NCBI RefSeq assembly: GCF_020184175.1
Contig: NC_065533.1
Span: forward strand, 46,724,351 to 46,788,350
Direction of reading: 5' to 3'
Source of the DNA: Aphis gossypii
Lineage: Eukaryota > Arthropoda > Insecta > Hemiptera > Aphididae
DNA: 64,000 nt
Position 1 is the first letter of the stretch. Each line of letters starts with the position of its first letter. Below, piece by piece: positions 11,401-21,760 of the stretch. The position numbers and the translations under genes were made by a program. The notes under the pieces were generated by a model. That model had not been told where the DNA came from. It searched no databases and worked only from the letters and a program-made list of their open reading frames with translations.

Positions 11401-13064
11401 GATACAGCCAAAATATTATTTTAAATTTGTTTCAGTTTAAATATTAAAGGTATATTCTCTTAAAATATAAAACAAATTTCTCTTTAAAATATTTAATAAT
11501 AGATTTCTATACTGAAACAACTCTTAAAACTTAAATTATCAAATTTATAATAAATATGTATATTGTATAACAATATTATGTATAATAACAAGCATAATCA
11601 CTTATTATATAGATTTGGACTGTATTGATGAACAATTTACTTAAAAGCATACCAATAAATAACGTAAAGCAACATTTTTTACAAATAACTAATAAAAATA
11701 TATAGGTATATAATATCAAAATTTACCCTGGGAATGATCGAATCGTTTATGTCCCAATCTGCAATTCGAGAAATGGATTCTGCAGGAGGTCTTCCACGAG
11801 AGTAACTGTATTCATTGCTCATGCTTTGGTTTTCGTATTCTTGTTTACTAAAATATCACAAATAAAACTTTATAATTTCTTGTATTTATTAAAAGTCTAA
11901 TAAATATGTTGTACAAAATATGTACATTGTACCTATTATTATAATACCTCCAACTGTTAATAAGTCATATTGTAGATCTTAGGTTTTCAAAATATTAATA
12001 GATTTCGTAGAATATTAGCCATTAGGTATTAGCTATCTATAGGTATACAACTGTTATAAAGCAATGCGTTGTCGTACGGACTATTATTGATTTAGATTCT
12101 AAAAACTATTGAAACGATAAATGGCTTTAGTCAGATATTCGGGAATATCGGTTTAAATATAAAACAATATTCAAGAACAAATTTGTGAACAAGTCTTGGA
12201 AAGAAACGAGGAATAAAAATAATATGCCAGATATCGTTATAATTTATACCTAGTATGCCATATATATATATATATATATACACACAAACATACAGCTATA
12301 TACATATATAATATAATAAATTAATTGGGTATAGTATTAACTATTTAAATTGGATTTTTCATAACAGGAAATAAGCAGTGACAGCAGTTAAACCGGTGTA
12401 TAATTGACTTAGAACTGTAATTATAGATAGTTCAAAAATTAAGGAGTTTATGTTAACTATTTATAATGCTAGACGTACAAAGAGTATTTTTAAACATAAT
12501 ATTATATATATATATATATTTAAGACTAGACAAGTAGGTATAGTAAGTAGGTACAATATGTAGGTATAAATCATCACCGTACGCGCATATCGCGCACGGA
12601 GATTACCTACACGAAAAATAGCGTGTCGACGTTTTCAAAACGATTGATTAATAAAAAAATTACGTACACAAGCACACTTAAACGCGTTTAATTATGGCCA
12701 ACGTCTCTCAATAATTGTACTAGACGGACGACGATATATTTATATATACAATTAATAGAGCTACGCGATTAAAAAACGATAAACTTATTATAATATATAT
12801 TTACTCGTACTCTTAGGTATACGGTTAATACCTAGGTACGAGAACGTCCTCGACGTCGCGCCTAATATTAGCATAATATTATTGTTATTTAAGTCTGCGG
12901 ACACCTACCTATAGGTATATTATAAGCTTATAAGACACGCTATCATCGAGTCGCCGATTTACGAGACACGCGAAATATCAGAGATCAAATGCAACGGCGT
13001 CGCGTACGCCGAAACGTAGCCGCGGACGGAACAATAAATGATTTACTCACAAAATGACGACCAT
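8178..13064 (-). CDS. gcm: Glial-cells-missing transcription factor (GCM domain), 3' end not resolved
   Basis: The gene encodes a GCM-family zinc-coordinating nuclear transcription factor. In flies it directs glial and blood-cell (hemocyte) fates and binds ATGCGGG-type sites. Four minus-strand exons are visible: 13064-13051, 11847-11727, 10149-9901 and 8428-8178. The first in-frame ATG is 13064, after an in-frame stop near 13200. The product starts MVVIFKQEYENQSMSNEYSY, and the domain runs from about residue 35 to 190. Family hallmarks are DWDINDSIIPR, HASGWAMRNTNNHN, LKKSCLGVLLCS, LRPAICDK, CPNRQC, PCRGHCGYPVTHFWRH and IFFQAKGVHDH, with the Cys/His residues of the zinc sites in place. Intron phases are 2, 0, then 1 after allowing for one missing A in exon 3 (see findings). 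The exon after 8178 is not identified, so the C-terminal activation region is missing from this model. The gene identity is secure. Confidence 0.93.
8429..9900 (-). other. gcm intron 3
   Basis: A 1.47-kb AT-rich intron between donor AAG|GTAAAT (9900) and acceptor TTTTTAG (8429). It contains a short GC-richer patch near 8500-8560 reading like part of a repeat, and a C-run near 9531-9537. No extra exon is evident. Confidence 0.75.
9901..10149 (-). CDS. gcm: gcm exon 3: N-terminal half of GCM domain, one base short
   Basis: The acceptor is CATTTGTAG above 10149, and donor GTAAAT starts at 9900. The exon encodes VSNFNLWEEWADGHCRLVY, then RHASGWAMRNTNNHN, LKKSCLGVLLCS and VHLRPAICDKLEK. At the 3' end the sequence has a run of seven A (on the minus strand, about 9914-9908). 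As written the frame reads EKNNK and leaves phase 0, which does not fit exon 4. Eight A would read EKKQQ plus one base and join to GKPCPN, matching the KQQGK..CPN motif of the family. I read this as a one-base deletion in the assembly or a real frameshift. Confidence 0.93.
10150..11726 (-). other. gcm intron 2
   Basis: A 1.58-kb AT-rich phase-0 intron between AGG|GTAAAT and TTTGTAG|GTG. No internal gene is seen. Confidence 0.8.
11727..11847 (-). CDS. gcm: gcm exon 2: start of GCM domain
   Basis: The acceptor is GATATTTTAG above 11847; the donor is GTAAAT at 11726. The first base completes a codon left in phase 2 by exon 1. The exon encodes KQEYENQSMSNEYSYSRGRP, PAESISRIADWDINDSIIPR. The second methionine at 11822 could serve as an alternative start if exon 1 is non-coding. 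DWDINDSIIPR is the conserved beginning of the GCM domain. Confidence 0.88.
11848..13050 (-). other. gcm intron 1
   Basis: A 1.2-kb phase-2 intron with a strong GTGAGT donor at 13050. It contains (TA)10 at 12261-12280. CpG content rises steadily toward the leader from about 12570 onward, so it may carry promoter-proximal control sequence. Confidence 0.7.
12261..12280. repeat. (TA)10 microsatellite
   Basis: Ten TA units followed by a few CA units, inside gcm intron 1. Confidence 0.9.
13051..13064 (-). CDS. gcm: gcm exon 1, coding part (14 nt)
   Basis: ATGGTCGTCATTTT precedes a strong GTGAGT donor. Fourteen coding bases leave phase 2, and exon 2 begins with the one base needed, giving MVVIFKQ. 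The exact phase match supports this start. The frame is open upstream back to a stop near 13200 but has no earlier ATG. Confidence 0.7.
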
Positions 13065-13790
13065 AATCGAAGTCCAATCTGACTGTCTTCCGTCGGCGGT
13101 CTCGCGTGCTGCTCGTCGCGGCGGCGGCGGCGGCTGATGTACCGATGATAATAATATTGCTATCGCGTATGGTCGTTTACCGCTGACGCCCAAAGGTGTT
13201 CAAAACGGCGGTGATGATAACGACAACGACGACGACGCTATAGAGAGAGACATCGAGTTGAAAGCCGATAAAAGGACCCGTGTAGTAGTAAGTACACGCC
13301 GGATATCGTTAAATCGTTATCGCGTATACCGTCGTCATACAGGTATTATACAAAATACGATCGAGCGACGAACGCCGTTTTCGGGACCTCTGTCTGAAAA
13401 CGACGATGACGATCGGCGGTGGCGCCGCGAGAGAAAAACCAAAAAAAGAAAAACGGGGGGGTAAAAAAAAAGAAGAAAAGGCCGGTGGACACGGGCGCGC
13501 AAGAGCGTGCGACGGGACAGACGAACGAACGCGATGCGTGCAAAACGATCACTGATCGACGGCGGCGGCGGCGTCGATCCTGTTGCTTGTGTCCGGACGC
13601 GGTTATACCGACGGCGGCGGCGTCGGCGTCGGCGGCGGCGGCGGCAGCCCTCGGGTTTTGCATTTTGGGCCGTACGCCCGTCGGCCAATGAGAGCGCAGA
13701 CCGAACCCACCGATTTTAAAACGGTAGTTACACGCGCGGCGCCGCTAATCCGTTACCGCCGCCGCCGACGACACGTCGCACGGGTCGTAC
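13065..13790 (-). promoter_or_regulatory. gcm 5' leader and CpG-rich promoter region
   Basis: A CpG-rich block with (CGG)-type runs around 13118-13134, 13560-13571 and 13609-13645, directly upstream of the first gcm codon. The long overlapping open frames here on both strands (Arg- or Gly-rich) are products of the triplet repeats. The transcription start is not marked by a clear TATA box, so a dispersed CpG-type promoter is likely. Confidence 0.5.
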
Positions 13791-14557
13791 CTATGTCATT
13801 ATCGTGCCTCTATAATATTATTATTATTATGTTATATATTATGAGAAATATTACTCTCTCGTTATTAATATTTTTTATCGATATACATGTGATATCGACG
13901 AGGTACACCGTCCGTGTACGATCCGCGACGTTACAATATAATAATATTGTTAACTCGCAAAGGTATAGGATACCTGTTGTAATAATATTGTGACTTTGTA
14001 TAGGTTCCCCTACACTACCCCACCCACATCGCATTATTTATTATACCCACACTGGCGGACGGGTTGAGTATCGTAACATCACCGCACGTCGTGTGCTTTT
14101 GTGATGTCTAAATGTTTATTATATAATACAACAATACGATGATGTGATAATAATAACATATAATATTATTATTTGTACATTGGCGTGCGCGTAAGTCGTC
14201 GTATTGCAGAATACAAATGATGCGTATACGTCTTATTCTCGGTGGGTCTTTTTATTTTTTTTTTTTTTTACACGATTGATGGGTACGGCAGAGGTACGAC
14301 ACGCCGTTATTGATTGTGTTATTATTATAATATCTACAAGGGTTAAGCGAGCATAAAAAAAGACTTGTGATAAAAGTGCTGCAAGGCACTGCAGACGACG
14401 ATACGTCGTACCCTACCGCCCGCCCCTCCCGTGCTAATCGTGTACATTTACTGTACAAAAAAAAAAAATGTGTACCTACGTGTACCACTGCAAACGATGA
14501 ACAAACAAACATCATGAAACGGTATTTATTTTTATTCTGATGCTCCATAGAAAAATC

Positions 14558-14583
14558 AATCGTGATCATCAGTGATCACGATT
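14558..14583. repeat. Perfect hairpin, 11-bp arms
   Basis: Arms AATCGTGATCA and TGATCACGATT flank a 4-nt loop. The hairpin lies about 1.5 kb upstream of the gcm start. It contains two TGATCA palindromes. Confidence 0.85.
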
Positions 14584-14987
14584 TACCACGTGCACACGCA
14601 TTTTACATAGACCTTTGTAATCTAGTGTAAAAAACACGTATATTACATTTTTCTACATTATCATATACTTGGATTGATTTTTGAGTGACAGGCTGTGATT
14701 ACAGTTATTCGATTTCGGGTAGCACTATTGGAGAGTCTTAAAATATTTCGAAATCCGAATTCCGAGTAGGTACACGTTGGTTCCTAAAATAACGTATCTA
14801 CATAATATAAATAAAATAGCTAAAACAAAGATAAGTATATAATATTAATTCATTTTTTTACACAAATATCAACTTTTAGTTAAACAAATTATTAGTAAGT
14901 TTAATTAGGTAGTATATTTAAAAATTTATATCTGTAGAACAAATCATTAATATTTTTAAATATTTTTAATACTGTGATGTAGGCCGA

Positions 14988-15222
14988 GGAGTGTTTGAAG
15001 CATTTTAGATGTTGAAACACTTGAAACACTGCCCAATGCCCATTGACCATATTTATACAAAAAATGTATGTACAGTAAGTATATGAAACAGATTTTTACA
15101 AAATATGTTGTCATACGTGGTTCTATTGCATACTTAATATTATGAAAATTGACGACTAAAATATACAGTGTGTAAAGCCCCCTCCCATATAATATTATAT
15201 TTAAAACACTTTAAAACACTCC
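14988..15222. mobile_element. Possible MITE with imperfect inverted ends
   Basis: The left end reads GGAGTGTTTGAAGCATTTT; the right end in reverse complement reads GGAGTGTTTTAAAGTG. The interior repeats words like GAAACACTT. No clear target duplication is visible. Confidence 0.3.
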
Positions 15223-17141
15223 ATAAAATGTGCTGGTTACACGCTTGACATTATTATCAGAGGCGGTCAGGGCAGACTTTGAGACGGCGTTACCCCAATA
15301 ATTATAACATAGCAATAAAACAAATTTTAAATTTTTTCAAAAATATTTTCTCATAGTTATTTGTGTAATCTATGTAAATATAATACCACTTTTGTCAACT
15401 ATATTTATTATACATATATATATATATAATATGTATTTGTGTATAAATATTCTCTCTGTCGTGGTGTGCGTATACATAATACGCATACGTTCTAGGAAAA
15501 TAGCACTAGGTACACCATTCTTGGAATTGGCGATAATGATTAACAACGGACTATGAGGTTATAATACGAATGAAACGATTGATCAACAGTCTCGAATCTA
15601 GTATTATAAAAGTTCAGTGAGACTAGTCTCATAAGCAGAATTTGCCACCGGGCGCACCGTATTTTAATGGTATACTCGTAATCGGTGTACAGAAAAAAAA
15701 GAACGAAGGTTTGAACTTGTTTATAAAAAAGTATATGGCTGAAATATTATTTTAAATATTTTTATTGTTATAGATACAATTTTTATACCTACTTGTTATT
15801 TAATAAGTTTTAATTATATGTATAAAACAAATACTAATTAATTAAAGTTTGGATTTAATTTCTATATATAAATATATTTAAACCTAATATATTATTATAT
15901 AATATAAGAAACGATGAAATTTATCTATATTTTTTCAGTAATAACTTATAATGAAATTGAATAAATTATCTATAAAAAATATAATTAACTATATTCGGAA
16001 TTATTTAGCTAATTTAATCATTTACGGCATTGAATAAAACACTAGTATTTTAAGTAAAAATGTATATAAATAGCCAATAGTTAAACAAATGTTAAGTCTC
16101 CCCGTAAATTGTATTCACACAACGCTACTGATTATTATAGTATACATAATTTTACATATAGTCAAATTAATGTAATGCATAACAATTAACAAATACCTAC
16201 ATATAATATACAATAAATATGGTCGAATTAATAAAAAGGCATACTATACATAGTGTATAACAAATTACAATACTATAATATAATATAATGTTGATTTTTA
16301 TCAACTCAAAATTAAATATTTTTTGTTTGCAATCTTGCAGTTCATTGTCTTTCTTATCTTTAATGGACTATATAGAAAACAGCATTTACACTAAATACAC
16401 CAAAATATTGTTAGCTTGCGCGAATGCGCAGTGTTATATTTACATTAAAATATACTTATATAAGATCCAATCGGTATAATATCCATTCTATTTAGTTTTA
16501 ATAATTACTGAAAACAGTATTATCTACCTATTTTGTTGAGGCCGTAATTGGTATAGGTAATAGCTATACAAAAAATGAAAAAAAATTATTTTTGTCCAAA
16601 ATCATAGGATATCCGTAGTGGGCACCAATACTTTACCAATATCTAGTAGGTAGACATTCACTATAAACGATAAACATGCACCCGGCATTCTGACATCAGC
16701 TACATACAGCACGTTATGAGTAGTGATACGAAAAATCTTCTCTCTTCTCGCCTATGATTGGGAAAATGTGCGTTAATCCATATCTTAAACCTATTTTTTA
16801 AATTAATTTTTCAGCTTTATAAGTATGTCGTTTTACTTGTTTAAAAATGATGACAGAAAATCAAATATAGTTAAATAATAAATTTATTTTATAAATGTAA
16901 CTTTTGTTTTTTTAACATTTTTATTTTGCACACCTGACGAGTTGTTCCCTTAACAAAAGAATCTAGTTTTGATAATCTTCATTGATTGTTTTAGTATTTC
17001 ACCCCTTTGATTACAAGTAACTTACACGTGAAATGGATATCTTATTGGTAGAAATAAAAACCTGATACCATAGAGTGTTTATAAAGTTGTCTACAGGGTG
17101 ACAATGTGGCGCCAAAGTGAGAACCTCATCTTCCTGTGATC

Positions 17142-17149
17142 ACCCGCAT
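17142..17149 (-). promoter_or_regulatory. GCM-type binding word ATGCGGGT
   Basis: The minus strand reads ATGCGGGT, the GCM octamer consensus known from flies and mammals. It lies about 4.1 kb upstream of the gcm start in a GC-richer patch (about 17085-17160). Fly gcm is autoregulated, so the site is a candidate for feedback. A single octamer is weak evidence. Confidence 0.3.
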
Positions 17150-17793
17150 ACCGATGTTTATCATTGCGTAATAAAATGGATTGTTAAGTTTTTTTTGTCG
17201 AAACATTATTGTTTATAAGCCCTTTTACACCGACATTATCAATAGATTACACTGTTTTTTATGCTATTTAAACACCTACATTATTTTTAGATTTTGAGCG
17301 ACAACGATAAGGAAGTAGTCAGGTACTTGATAAGTCTGGATTTGTTTCTTTTTTTTATTATTCTATTCTATTATAAATCATATAACAGTATTTCAATAAA
17401 CTAAAATGATATATAAGTCCAGTGCTTGAATTGGAGGGACGGTATACTCTTCTGTTTTAAAAAATATTTTCAGCTTCTTGTATTACATCCTAATTCATTG
17501 ATTAGGATACAGTATGCATTTAAATCTTAAGATACGCACGATTTTTATTTTAATTTTCACGTTTAATATTAAAAATTATAGCTACTTACAAATGTATTCT
17601 TACAATATTAATAGTTTATACACAGTTGAAAGCTTGTATTATGTTATGTCGTTTAATGGGTAGATCCCTAAAATTAATTTGCGTATTTGCTGATAATTAT
17701 TTAGTGATTTATGACTCGTGGTTCAATAATAAATTACATTTTCAAAATTAAACATTATTAGCACATAATAAAATGATTTGCGGTCGTTTAGAC

Positions 17794-17952
17794 CAGTGGT
17801 TTTCAACCTTTTTAACAATGCGGCACACTTCATCATCTATACAATATTATCGCGGCGCATCAATCCATATATTATCATCGAATAATATTGGTAAATACAT
17901 ACTTATAAAACTATTAATAAATTTTTCGCAGCACACCGGTTGAAAACCACTG
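17794..17952. mobile_element. hAT-like MITE, 159 bp
   Basis: Perfect 15-bp terminal inverted repeats CAGTGGTTTTCAACC bound the element. Flanking 8-mers GTTTAGAC (17786-17793) and GTTTATAC (17953-17960) match at 7 of 8 positions, as expected of an 8-bp hAT target duplication. The interior is too short for a transposase, so the element is non-autonomous. The near-intact ends suggest a fairly recent insertion. Confidence 0.88.
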
Positions 17953-17960
17953 GTTTATAC

Positions 17961-20900
17961 CGTCAATTCATTGCAGCAGCAGTCGTATTTTAAACCGCTA
18001 CAAACCGCAGGCGGTGGCCAGTCAAGTCACCAGAAATCGAACCCTTTAAGCCGAATATTATATACACCGTGGCGTGTACTTCAGTATTTATTAATAAATT
18101 ATCTGTCGTATAGTTTTACATAATACAAACATTGTCAGACCGACTGTATTGTTGCCAACATTCCTTTGACATTAGTTTAGTTGAAAAAAGTGTAAATATC
18201 ATTTATAATATTATACAGTCATATATACATATACAGACCACAGACGCATTGTTATTTCTTGTGTTCCTCTCTTTGGTTAACTCCACGATGAAAGGGTTGA
18301 ATAAGGATTCATTATCGAGATGAAATAAACTATAAATCGTTACACAGTCAATTAAGAATAAAATACACATATTATTGTGTTATGACTTATGATCATATTA
18401 TGTTGGTTACAGGTTGGAAACAAATAGTAACATAACAAATACTATTGACAGAAGTCGCCGTTTCAGTCAGACATTGATCACTGAGCAATGGGAAAATCTA
18501 CTAACTTTGATCTTTTTGGTGTGTTAATTAATTTTGCATAAAATTTGTAATATGGCTATTCATTGATATCATAATAGCTGAACATATGTGTTTCTAGGAT
18601 AATACAATATAAAATAATCGTGTATTAATAATGTGTATTAAATGTACCTGCTTATATGCGTTTATGAAAACATAGTAATTACGCAATAGTGTAGTACGTA
18701 TAGTAGGTAGTACTAAGTATAAGTGCCCAATCTTTTTCTAAATAATTTGTTCTACACGCAATACGCCAATACATACAAAGTTTACGATTTAAACTATTTT
18801 CTAGAAATAAATACCTGATAATACCTATGGTTTAGATATTCGTATTATTGTACCAAAATAGCATTAAATGAAGAAAAATCATTTGTACTTAATTGCACTT
18901 GCATGCTCCTACATGAAACCAAACAACGTATATGATGTACCTATACACCATGATGTATAAATAAGCATTGATGCATGTAGGTATAATGATCATTGATTAT
19001 AAATACCAAGTACTAAGCAGTAAGCATATCGCTGAAGTATAAAATAAATTCATGACATTTAGTATACATTCAAATTGAACATTTGCAAAGATGAGTGAGA
19101 ATGTTTATGACAATATTATGCAATGTTTATATTTTATCTTATACAAACGTTTTGTCTACATTTAAGACTATGGTTATTTTAAGCCAACTAGGTATCATGC
19201 CATATAAATTATTAATAATAGTATAAGTATAATACAATAGGTTTATAATATCACGTTATAGCAGTACAAAAGATGAAAAGAACAGAAAATACAAATAGTA
19301 CTATCATAAATAAAAATATGTACAACTTATACAGCCGCCTTTAATGGTGAAATTGGTAATAAACTAATAAATTACAAATAATATAGAGTATAATTAATAT
19401 ATTACTCAAGACTCAAGTTAAAACAAAATAACATTTTTGATTTTTAAAAAATAACTAAAAATTATTTAACTGTATAATGCTATAATATTAACTAGTATAA
19501 TATGGTTAAAAAATGTCATTGTCAAGCAGACTTACTAAAACGAAAGCATGAAAACACCTTGAAATTATAATTTTTTTTAACTTTATTATAATTTGTTATT
19601 CACAAAGCTATAGTATAATTTTACTATAACAATGTACGCAGTCAGTAAACTTAAATCACTAAAAAACAGTTGACACAACGCACTCATTCAGTACCTATAC
19701 ACTATAGTCTATAGCAGTACCGTTAAGGCGTCAAACATAAATTTGTAGTAATATTATAAACAAATATATAAGAAGAAATAAGTTTTCAAGTATAAAAATA
19801 TAAATACAGTTTACAACATGTCTATACAGGCTAGCAGTAAGAAAGCAAACGGTACCTATTTTCAAGTTCCATAGCAGTTTTGTAAACAAATATGAAAACT
19901 CTAAAATATTTTAATACATATTTATAAAAATATTATTGAATGATAGGTATTTTGTTATTTTTTTTTTTTTTTGAATATTTGGTTTGAAGAGAATGCATTA
20001 TAAAAAGTTTATCTTAACGTGAAAAATAAGTCCCTAAACAAGGTGCAATAATTTATAAATTTTATTAAAAAATAAAATATTACTGTATAATCAATATTAT
20101 TAATAAAATGAAAATGAAAATGTGGATAATAGAATTTGCGTGGTATTAAATAAACATTTTTTTTAGACTATCGTTGTATCAAATTATAAAATAAAAAAAT
20201 ACAAATGCATCACGTACTGGACTTATATAGTAAGAAGTAACGGATAATGGATATTATTTGTAAACATTTGCTGCTCTGTACTCAATAAATTGTTCTTCTG
20301 TAAAATTATAAATTATAAAAAAAGACGCTTTATATTTGTGCATTCGGTAACTACCGGTAGCTATTGGCGTGTACTAATTCAACTGTTCATATCGACGGAC
20401 GACGATCATATTTTATGAACTGAATTTACTGAATTTTTTAAACTACATTGAACATTGAGATTTTTAACTTTGATTAATATTTTGAGTGAAATTTTTATAA
20501 TTTGACAATTTTTCTAATTTGTTTTCTTGAATTTTAGTATTATAATATTATTTAGCACACTAAATAGTCTATACTCTAAATAGTACATATACTATTAATT
20601 TATTAAACTATACATGAATGCATAATATAATATCTATATTATAATCAATTAATTTTGTAAAGTTATAATAAGTAGTATTATGCAGTAATGTAACATAATA
20701 ATTTATGGTTGATATAACCATACAACTATTATATAATATAATTAGTATATTGTTCGGGTAAATATTATCACTATTTTTCTGTAGGTACACTTTTATCTTT
20801 GCGACTTAAGTACCCGGTTTACCTGTTCACGCTAATAGGTATTAGGTTTACCTATTTTGATTGTAGGTACCAGTGAGCGCGTGTTATACACGTAAATTAC

Positions 20901-20990
20901 GTATACGCTGCAGTGTACTACCTACGTATTTAACAATAATTAGCGGCGACTACAACAATATAATAAGCAATAACAATCATACAGTACTCG
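17961..20990. other. AT-rich intergenic DNA
   Basis: No gene, RNA or repeat family is recognised. It has many stop codons in all frames and a T-run near 19959-19972. Confidence 0.4.
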
Positions 20991-21760
20991 ATTATAGGCA
21001 CTATAAATTAATATTTATTTAGTAATGCAAACAGTCCGTCCGGTCCGTCGACCGCGTTGTCTGATGCCGTAGGTACCTACTCGTATAATATTATTCGTCG
21101 TGTTATATAGAGAAAAAAAATATGATGTGTGTACAACCGGTTGTCGAGTGTATGTTTTTGTGCGAGAGAAAGCGAGAGTGAGCGAGTGAGAGACAAAGAG
21201 GGTGAAAGGGATCGAGGGTGGCGATAAAGGATTTCAATAGCACAGTAGTTATGTATAATACCGCACGTATTGTATATATATGTATGCATGTATTAACACA
21301 CACGCGAGTTTGATTACGTCATTGTAATGCATTTTTTTGCCAACGAAAACACATCGGCCATGGCGCATTAAGCAAACACAAAATAAACGTTAAAACCATG
21401 ACGTAGGTATAGCTGGTTATAATATATATTTTAATATATACCTACTTTGGGTGGTATATTACTATACTTAATAATAATAATAATGATGATGACGACGAGT
21501 GTGTGTGTGTGTCTGTGCAGCAGTGTTTAGCGAGAGGGCTCGTGCCCAGGCACCCGTGGATAACATCTGCCTAATTGACATAGGATAGTAAGTTGAGTGT
21601 GCGCGCGGAATAGTGATAGGTGTTATTGTATGGCGTAGGTAGATACGAAAAACACGCGACACACACATAGGTATATATTTTAACTAGGGCTTGTGTAAAA
21701 TAAAATTAAAAAAACTGGCGTGGCGCGTGCGTATATGTATGTTTTTTTAACGCGTGTCTT
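20991..21760. promoter_or_regulatory. CpG- and GAGA-rich island
   Basis: The block opens with CpG-rich sequence near 21035-21075. A purine tract with repeated GAGAG/GCGAG words follows at about 21160-21222, and then GT-rich and CG-rich patches to about 21760. GAGA tracts are typical of insect open chromatin. The Ser/Leu-rich minus-strand open frames across the tract are by-products. Confidence 0.35.

Larger units (their letters stand above)
13791..17793. other. AT-rich upstream flank of gcm
   Basis: No protein gene is supported. It holds a perfect hairpin (14558-14583), a possible small inverted-repeat element (14988-15222) and a GCM-type binding word (17142-17149). Otherwise it is plain AT-rich sequence. 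Confidence 0.4.

Noticed and set aside
13258..13993. Cluster of Arg- and Gly-rich frames on both strands
   Set aside because: They are translations of CGG-type repeats in the gcm leader region and overlap each other.
21077..21668. Ser/Leu- and Thr/His-rich minus frames
   Set aside because: They are translations of the GAGA and GT repeat tracts.
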